Part shown: positions 59,409 through 64,000 of the stretch, piece after piece
How the letters are laid out: each line of letters opens with the position of its first letter
Position numbering within the stretch: the first letter of the stretch is position 1
Assembly (NCBI RefSeq): GCF_028288465.1
Contig: NZ_JAQBNR010000062.1
Location: forward strand, 1-64,000
DNA: 64,000 nt
Direction of reading: 5' to 3'
Source: Ferruginibacter sp.
Lineage (GTDB): Bacteria > Bacteroidota > Bacteroidia > Chitinophagales > Chitinophagaceae
Program-made: the position numbers and the translations under genes
Notes under the pieces: model-generated
What the model was told of the DNA's origin: nothing
Databases searched by the model: none
Seen by the model: only the letters and a program-made list of their open reading frames with translations

Positions 59409-60746
59409 CTATACTCCGCCTACTGCTGAAGTTTGTCTTCCCTGGATTCTTCCTGAACTCATCAGGCCATCATATTGACGCATCAACAGCTGCGTTTCTA
59501 TCTGCTGTAAAGTGTCTAAAATTACGGCTACCATAATCAATAAAGATGTTCCACCATAAAAAGTTGCAAAAGCCTGCTGGGTTTTAAATACCAATTGAAA
59601 CAGCCCTGGCAGAATACCTACAAAGGCCAGCAAAACGGCACCAGGTAAAGTAATTCTATCCATGATAGTACCAATATAATCAGCAGTTGGTTGTCCTGGT
59701 TTAACACCTGGAATAAATCCGTTGTTGCGTTTCAAATCTTCAGCCATTTGCTTTGGATTAAAGATTAAGGCTGTATATAAAAATGTAAATGCAATTACAC
59801 AAACTGTGTACACCAACATATACACCCCATTGGTATGATCAGTAAAATATTTAGCCCAGCCACCACCAGTGAAGCCAGAAAATATAGTTGGTAAAAATAA
59901 AATTGCCTGGGCAAAAATGATCGGCATAACACCGGAAGCATTCACCTTTAAAGGAAGGAAATTTCTTGCGCCACCAAACTGCCTGTTTCCAACAATTTGC
60001 TTTGCATAATTCACGGGCACTTTTCTTGTTCCCTGTATCAGCAAAATTAATCCCATGATGATCGCCACTAAAAATGCAATCTCAATTAAGAAGATCAGCA
60101 AACCGCCACCGCCTCTTGCGGCTCTTGAAGACCATTCCTGTATAAATGCCTGTGGAAGCCTGGCCAGGATACCCATCATGATGATGATTGAAGTACCATT
60201 GCCCAAACCTTTATCCGTAATTTTTTCACCTAACCACATTACAAACAATGTACCCACGGTTAAAAGAATAACGGTAGAAATAACAAAGAAGCCAGCATAA
60301 GAAGGCAATAAGGCTTCTGCATTACCGGCACTTTTCAAATAACCAATATATGCTGCAGCCTGAAACGCTGTAACGATTACTGTAAGGTAACGGGTCCATT
60401 GATTAATTTTCTTTCTTCCACTTTCACCTTCTTTCTGCACCTTCGCCATTTGCGGAACCAGAATAGTAATTAACTGCATAAAAATAGAGGCAGAAATGTA
60501 AGGCATAATACCTAATGCAAAAATAGAAGCCTTAGAAAATGCTCCTCCCACAAACGCATCCAATAAGCCTAACATGCCATTTTTAGTGCTATTGCTTAGG
60601 TTGGCTAACTTATTAGGATCAATACCTGGCAATACGATAAAAGAACCCAAACGATAAATAAATATCAATAACAGGGTAAACAATATCTTGTTCCGAAGCT
60701 CTTCGATGCTCCAGATATTTTTAAGTGTTTGAACAAATTTCTTCAC
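59409..60746 (-). CDS. secY: Preprotein translocase subunit SecY
   Basis: This 445-residue channel subunit of the Sec translocon has ten membrane segments. Family markers include KILFTLLLIFIYRLGSFI (TM1), ALGIMPYISASIFMQLITIL, GNGTSIIIMMGILARLPQA, ILLIQGTRKVPVNYAKQIVG, LPLKVNASGVMPIIFAQAIL and KRNNGFIPGVKPGQPTADYI, the last being the cytosolic loop that contacts SecA and ribosomes. It is in its usual position after rplO. The length is typical for Bacteroidota. Confidence 0.97.
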   Translation of the reverse strand: MKKFVQTLKNIWSIEELRNKILFTLLLIFIYRLGSFIVLPGIDPNKLANLSNSTKNGMLGLLDAFVGGAFSKASIFALGIMPYISASIFMQLITILVPQMAKVQKEGESGRKKINQWTRYLTVIVTAFQAAAYIGYLKSAGNAEALLPSYAGFFVISTVILLTVGTLFVMWLGEKITDKGLGNGTSIIIMMGILARLPQAFIQEWSSRAARGGGGLLIFLIEIAFLVAIIMGLILLIQGTRKVPVNYAKQIVGNRQFGGARNFLPLKVNASGVMPIIFAQAILFLPTIFSGFTGGGWAKYFTDHTNGVYMLVYTVCVIAFTFLYTALIFNPKQMAEDLKRNNGFIPGVKPGQPTADYIGTIMDRITLPGAVLLAFVGILPGLFQLVFKTQQAFATFYGGTSLLIMVAVILDTLQQIETQLLMRQYDGLMSSGRIQGRQTSAVGGV

Positions 60747-60783
60747 AGAATTAAGGCGTTTAAATGTTTTCGTAAACTAAAAA

Positions 60784-60828
60784 AGACGCTTTCAATACCT
60801 GCCCTTTTCGGCAAGCAGGAATGCGTCT
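60784..60828. repeat. Nested inverted repeat between rplO and secY
   Basis: AGACGC (60784-60789) pairs with GCGTCT (60823-60828), and inside it CCTGC (60798-60802) pairs with GCAGG (60815-60819). The structure lies in the 97-bp spacer and could act in translational control or RNA processing of the secY mRNA. Confidence 0.5.
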
Positions 60829-60843
60829 GCAAATATCGTGAAA

Positions 60844-61293
60844 TTATTTAACTATCTCTACGGAACCTCCGGCGGCTTCAATAGCAGCTTTAGCTTTTTC
60901 GCTAACTGCATTTACTTTAAAAGCATACTTGCCTTTGATTTCGCCTACACCTAAAATTTTGATGTTGTCATTCTGGCTGATTAAGCCATTAATATACAAA
61001 TTCTGAGGGGTGAATTCTGTGATACTGTATTTCTCTGCATAATGATCAATCTGACCCAAATTGATTACTTTATATTCAACACGGTTGATATTTTTAAAGC
61101 CGCGTTTTGGAACACGACGCTGAATCGGCATCTGGCCACCTTCAAAAGCCATTTTGCTTTTGTAACCTGCACGGCTTTGTCCGCCCTTATTACCTTTGGT
61201 AGATGTACCACCTTTACCACTTGCTTCACCACGTCCAATACGCTTTGCTTTGTGCGTTGCTCCTTTGGCTGGTCTTAATGAATGTAATTCCAT
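60844..61293 (-). CDS. rplO: 50S ribosomal protein L15
   Basis: This 149-residue L15 has the typical Gly/Lys-rich N-terminus (MELHSLRPAKGATHKAKRIG, GEASGKGGTSTKGNKGGQS) and the conserved FEGGQMPIQRRVPKRGF and IDHYAEKY segments. It binds 23S rRNA near the exit tunnel. It lies between rpmD and secY as in the standard spc operon. The 119-bp gap to rpmD is long for this operon. Confidence 0.96.
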   Translation of the reverse strand: MELHSLRPAKGATHKAKRIGRGEASGKGGTSTKGNKGGQSRAGYKSKMAFEGGQMPIQRRVPKRGFKNINRVEYKVINLGQIDHYAEKYSITEFTPQNLYINGLISQNDNIKILGVGEIKGKYAFKVNAVSEKAKAAIEAAGGSVEIVK

Positions 61294-61336
61294 GTTTATC
61301 TGATTTTGTACTTACGGGGTATCACCCCTCGCAATT

Positions 61337-61354
61337 AATTTGAAAATTTGAAAT
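61337..61354. repeat. AATTTGAAAATTTGAAAT element, copy A
   Basis: Identical 18 bases occur at 62606-62623. Each copy lies in a spc operon spacer next to a small G/C hairpin (here GGGGTATCACCCC at ~61317-61329). Confidence 0.5.
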
Positions 61355-61412
61355 GACTCAATTTAAAATGAATTCAAATTATTAAGCCATAGTGTAATAC
61401 AGAATTTGCGAA

Positions 61413-61595
61413 TTATGCAAGTTCTTCAACAGAAACCAGGTGATTCACTTTGCGAACCATACCCAGAATTTGTGGAGTGGCTTCCACTTCCACAGAAGCA
61501 TTCATCTTCTTCAATCCCAAAGCCACCATTGTTCTTTTCTGGCGTTCCGGCCGGTCGATTACACTTTTAACCTGTGTTACTTTTATCTTTTTCAT
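61413..61595 (-). CDS. rpmD: 50S ribosomal protein L30
   Basis: This 60-residue L30 shows the compact family sequence KVTQVKSVIDRPERQKRTMV and LGLKKMNASVEVEATPQILG, followed by MVRKVNHLVSVEEL. Position between rpsE and rplO is standard. Confidence 0.95.
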   Translation of the reverse strand: MKKIKVTQVKSVIDRPERQKRTMVALGLKKMNASVEVEATPQILGMVRKVNHLVSVEELA

Positions 61596-61670
61596 GCCCT
61601 GATCCCTGTAAGGGAATTTTATTTTTAATTAAAGATTATGCATTCAATGTCCTCAAGAGAACAACTGCAT

Positions 61671-62189
61671 CTATCCGTTAAATACCTTCTTTAAGGAAAT
61701 TTGTCTTGTTTTTGCAACCACAATTGGTTCACGTAAAGTAGCCAAAGCTTTAACAGTTGCTTTTACCACGTTGGTGGGGTTGGCAGAACCAAGGCTCTTA
61801 GCCAATACGTCGGTAATTCCGGCAGCTTCCAGTACAGCACGCATGCTACCTCCGGCAATTACACCGGTACCATGTGCAGCTGGTTTAATAAAAACCTTTG
61901 CAGCACCTTCTTTGGATAATTGTTCGTGAGGAATTGTACCATGCATAACAGGAACTTTTATCAAATTCTTCTTTGCATCTTCAATACCTTTTGTAATAGC
62001 TTCCTGTACTTCTTTTGCTTTACCTAAACCCTGGCCTACAACACCTGCACCATTACCAACTACTACCAGTGCAGAAAAACTAAAGGCACGGCCGCCTTTG
62101 GTGGTTTTTACCACGCGGTTGATAGAAACAACTTTTTCTTTCAACTCAAGGTCACCGGCTTTTACTCTGTTATCGTTTGCTTTTAACAT
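61671..62189 (-). CDS. rpsE: 30S ribosomal protein S5
   Basis: This 172-residue S5 has the N-terminal dsRNA-binding-type domain (LELKEKVVSINRVVKTTKGG, RAFSFSALVVVGNGAGVVG, GLGKAKEVQEAITKGIEDAK) and the C-terminal domain (GTGVIAGGSMRAVLEAAGIT, VLAKSLGSANPTNVVKATVK). It is at the decoding-centre side of the small subunit and affects fidelity. Confidence 0.97.
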   Translation of the reverse strand: MLKANDNRVKAGDLELKEKVVSINRVVKTTKGGRAFSFSALVVVGNGAGVVGQGLGKAKEVQEAITKGIEDAKKNLIKVPVMHGTIPHEQLSKEGAAKVFIKPAAHGTGVIAGGSMRAVLEAAGITDVLAKSLGSANPTNVVKATVKALATLREPIVVAKTRQISLKKVFNG

Positions 62190-62216
62190 GTATAGTTCTT
62201 ATTAGAAAATTTATAA

Positions 62217-62570
62217 TTAAAATTGTAAACCACCTTCTCTTGCGCCTTCAGCAACTGCCTTTACACGACCATGATAGATGTATCCACCACGATCGAACAC
62301 AACTGTTGTAAGACCCAGGTCAGCTGCTTTTCTTGCGATGGCATTTCCAACCAGTTTACTCTTTTCAGTTTTTGTAACTTTTTGTGCTTTGATATCTTTG
62401 TCAAGCGATGAAACAGAAGCAATGGTAGAACCATTTTCATCGTTGATCAACTGTGCATAAATAGCTGCGTTGCTTCTGAATACACTTAACCTTGGCCTTG
62501 CTGCAACACCATTTATTTTTTTACGGATGCGGAACTTAATCTTTTCCCTTGCACTTGATTTGTTGTTCAT
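62217..62570 (-). CDS. rplR: 50S ribosomal protein L18
   Basis: This 117-residue L18 binds 5S rRNA. Motifs: KIKFRIRKKINGVAARPRLS, VFRSNAAIYAQLINDENGST, and the C-terminal VVFDRGGYIYHGRVKAVAEG. The gene is in standard position between rplF and rpsE. Confidence 0.97.
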   Translation of the reverse strand: MNNKSSAREKIKFRIRKKINGVAARPRLSVFRSNAAIYAQLINDENGSTIASVSSLDKDIKAQKVTKTEKSKLVGNAIARKAADLGLTTVVFDRGGYIYHGRVKAVAEGAREGGLQF

Positions 62571-62605
62571 GATCTTTTATTTTGTTCCCCGATACTGCCG
62601 GGGAA

Positions 62606-62623
62606 AATTTGAAAATTTGAAAT
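62606..62623. repeat. AATTTGAAAATTTGAAAT element, copy B
   Basis: Identical to copy A at 61337-61354. It follows a CCCCG...CGGGG hairpin (62587-62603) in the spacer between rplR and rplF. Confidence 0.5.
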
Positions 62624-62690
62624 CCGAAAATGTGAAAATTACTTTGCTTGCCACGCCATTTTCCAATTGGCCTTTTCACATCCTCACTTA

Positions 62691-63245
62691 TTATTTACCA
62701 GCAGACTTACCAGCTTTTCTTCTCAATACTTCACCCTTAAACTTAACACCCTTTCCTTTGTACGGTTCAGGCTTACGCAGTCCACGGATTTTAGCACACA
62801 CCTGGCCAAGTAATTGTTTATCTACACTCTCTAAGGTAATGATCGGATTTTGTCCTTTCTCCTGTGAAGTAGTTACTTTTAATTCTTTAGGTATTTCAAA
62901 AACGATGTTATGAGAATATCCTAAAGCAAGATCCAGCAGGTTTCCGGTGCTCGCAGCTTTAAAACCCACGCCCACCAATTCAAGCTGTTTTGTATATCCT
63001 TCAGAAACACCTTTTACCATGTTACTTACCAATGAGCGGTACAACCCGTGCATAGCTTTATGACGGATTTGATCAGTTGGTCTTACAAGTTCCAGGTGAC
63101 TATCTTTCACTTCCAGTTTCATATCTCTGTCAACCGCCTGTTTCAATTCACCTTTTGGTCCTTTAACAGTTACCACATTATCCTTACCTACTACAATTGT
63201 AACACCAGCGGGAAATTCAACCGGTTTTTTTCCTATTCTAGACAT
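62691..63245 (-). CDS. rplF: 50S ribosomal protein L6
   Basis: The start MSRIGKKPVEFPAGV at 63245 is the family N-terminus; the frame is open a few codons further to 63272. The 184-residue L6 contains GPKGELKQAVDRDMKLEV, YTKQLELVGVGFKAASTGNL and the C-terminal RKPEPYKGKGVKFKGEVLRR motif, with the conserved EPYKGKG loop that contacts 23S rRNA. Confidence 0.97.
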   Translation of the reverse strand: MSRIGKKPVEFPAGVTIVVGKDNVVTVKGPKGELKQAVDRDMKLEVKDSHLELVRPTDQIRHKAMHGLYRSLVSNMVKGVSEGYTKQLELVGVGFKAASTGNLLDLALGYSHNIVFEIPKELKVTTSQEKGQNPIITLESVDKQLLGQVCAKIRGLRKPEPYKGKGVKFKGEVLRRKAGKSAGK

Positions 63246-63354
63246 AGTCGATTTTAATTTTATTATTATCAATCCGGCTCGTGTTCAGCCACGACTTTGG
63301 CTTAATTGTCAAACCATTTATATGCTTATTCTTTTCTTCTTACAAAGAAAAGTC

Positions 63355-63753
63355 TTAGTAGATATTACACAATACCTCACCACCCACATTCTGAGCTTTT
63401 GCTTCTTTATCTGTCATTACACCTTTTGATGTAGACACAATTGCAATACCCAAACCATTCTTCACTCTCTTAAATTCACCTGGCTTAGCGTAAGTACGCA
63501 AACCCGGACGAGATACTCTTTCCAAGCTTTGTATTACCGGCAATTTTGTAGCAGCATCATACTTAAGCGCAATTTTAATCACACCCTGTTTGCTATCGTC
63601 CTCAAATTTGTATTTCAAAATGTACCCCTTATCGTACAAAATTTCTGTCATGCGCTTTTTCAAATTCGATGCAGGAATTTCAACAATACGGTGATTGGCC
63701 ATTTGTGCGTTACGTATTCTTGTAAGAAAATCTGCTATAGGATCAGTTACCAT
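63355..63753 (-). CDS. rpsH: 30S ribosomal protein S8
   Basis: This 132-residue S8 begins MVTDPIADFLTRIRNAQ and shows the family C-terminal RPGLRTYAKPGEFKRVKNGL, GIAIVSTSKGVMTDKEA and GGEVLCNIY. It binds 16S rRNA and in some bacteria represses spc operon translation. Confidence 0.97.
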   Translation of the reverse strand: MVTDPIADFLTRIRNAQMANHRIVEIPASNLKKRMTEILYDKGYILKYKFEDDSKQGVIKIALKYDAATKLPVIQSLERVSRPGLRTYAKPGEFKRVKNGLGIAIVSTSKGVMTDKEAKAQNVGGEVLCNIY

Positions 63754-63834
63754 AATTAGTTAAATTGACTTTGTTATTAGATAATTTTTTTACAGTGATT
63801 TCAATATCGCTACTGATCTGCTGTTTTTAATTTC

Positions 63835-64000
63835 TTACCAGCTTGCCTTGGTAACTCCGGGTATTTTCCCAGCCAATGCCATATCACGGAACATGTTTCT
63901 TGATAAACCAAAATGCCGCATGTATCCTCTTGGACGACCGGTTAACTGGCAACGGTTTCTTAAACGTACAGGAGACGCATTCTTTGGTAAAAGATCCAAA
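63835..64000 (-). CDS. rpsN: 30S ribosomal protein S14, C-terminal part (5' partial)
   Basis: The gene runs off the right edge. The visible residues include LDLLPKNASPVRLRNRCQLT, GRPRGYMRHFGLSRNMFRDM and ALAGKIPGVTKASW, the S14 C-terminus. The NRCQLTGRPRG segment keeps only one Cys of the zinc-binding set, which indicates the C-minus type of S14. It precedes rpsH as in the canonical operon. Confidence 0.92.
   Translation of the reverse strand, partial: LDLLPKNASPVRLRNRCQLTGRPRGYMRHFGLSRNMFRDMALAGKIPGVTKASW

Noticed and set aside
1..64000. Search for CRISPR arrays, tRNA or rRNA genes and intact transposases
   Set aside because: No regularly spaced repeats, cloverleaf-like T-loop signatures outside genes, or DDE/serine recombinase motifs were seen on reading.

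Overview
The window looks like the chromosome of a Bacteroidota bacterium, most likely family Chitinophagaceae. Reasons: moderate-to-low GC; promoters with the TAnnTTTG -7 box and few strong Shine-Dalgarno sequences; a type IX secretion sorting domain; Bacteroidota-typical families (DUF5916, DUF5723, CarboxypepD_reg-like, 3-keto-disaccharide hydrolase, GloVer repeats, LytS/LytTR pairs); and a spc-type ribosomal operon containing secY and map. No tRNA, rRNA, CRISPR array, intact insertion sequence or prophage was recognised.

Layout. 1-3.5 kb: DNA-repair genes of the ligase-associated damage-response set (3' end of an Lhr-like DEXH helicase, then PdeM phosphoesterase) with a histone-deacetylase-like gene joined to pdeM by a TAATG overlap. 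3.6-12.3 kb: metabolic and repair genes (proline dehydrogenase, an SDR lacking the catalytic serine, a photolyase-like protein without C-terminal Fe-S cysteines, a DUF2805 protein, thioesterase, two tandem 371-residue CarboxypepD_reg-like proteins, PlsC, HAD phosphatase). 12.3-17.1 kb: a less orderly stretch with an AT-rich orphan TIR-like/nucleotide-binding protein, GH3 beta-glucosidase, an AI-2E-family exporter and a decayed spacer that still carries a readable ParA Walker-A fragment. 17.1-23.7 kb: membrane glycosyltransferase-like protein, AraC regulator, cupin lipoprotein, a translationally coupled CBM9-like plus glycoside-hydrolase-like pair, and an O-methyltransferase.

23.9-27.0 kb: a LiaF-like membrane protein, a DUF4288 protein, and a LytS-type kinase with its LytTR regulator; the last three overlap and probably form an envelope-sensing operon. 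27.2-41.5 kb: small secreted proteins and lipoproteins, a DoxX protein, a phosphoesterase lipoprotein, AraC plus nitrilase, a large PIG-L deacetylase, a lipase, and an M56 (BlaR1-like) peptidase with a long heptad-repeat coiled coil but no adjacent blaI. 41.8-53.7 kb: outer-membrane and secreted proteins (DUF5916, GloVer/T9SS protein, DUF1080, DUF5723), a sterol-desaturase-family hydroxylase, PhnA and a methyltransferase. 53.9-57.8 kb: rpsA, a small membrane protein and a BaiN/HI0933-type flavoprotein.

57.9-64.0 kb: a YiiX-like cysteine hydrolase pseudogene with a visible 8-bp tandem duplication, then (minus strand) rpsN(partial)-rpsH-rplF-rplR-rpsE-rpmD-rplO-secY-map. The usual infA-rpmJ-rpsM-rpsK-rpsD-rpoA-rplQ continuation is absent after map. 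Several spacers hold strong hairpins, and a dispersed intergenic repeat (three copies) and an 18-nt motif repeated in two ribosomal spacers are the main unexplained non-coding structures. No clearly new multi-gene system was found; the best leads are the orphan TIR-like gene, the M56 coiled-coil protein, the DUF4288-kinase-regulator operon and the HDAC-PdeM coupling.
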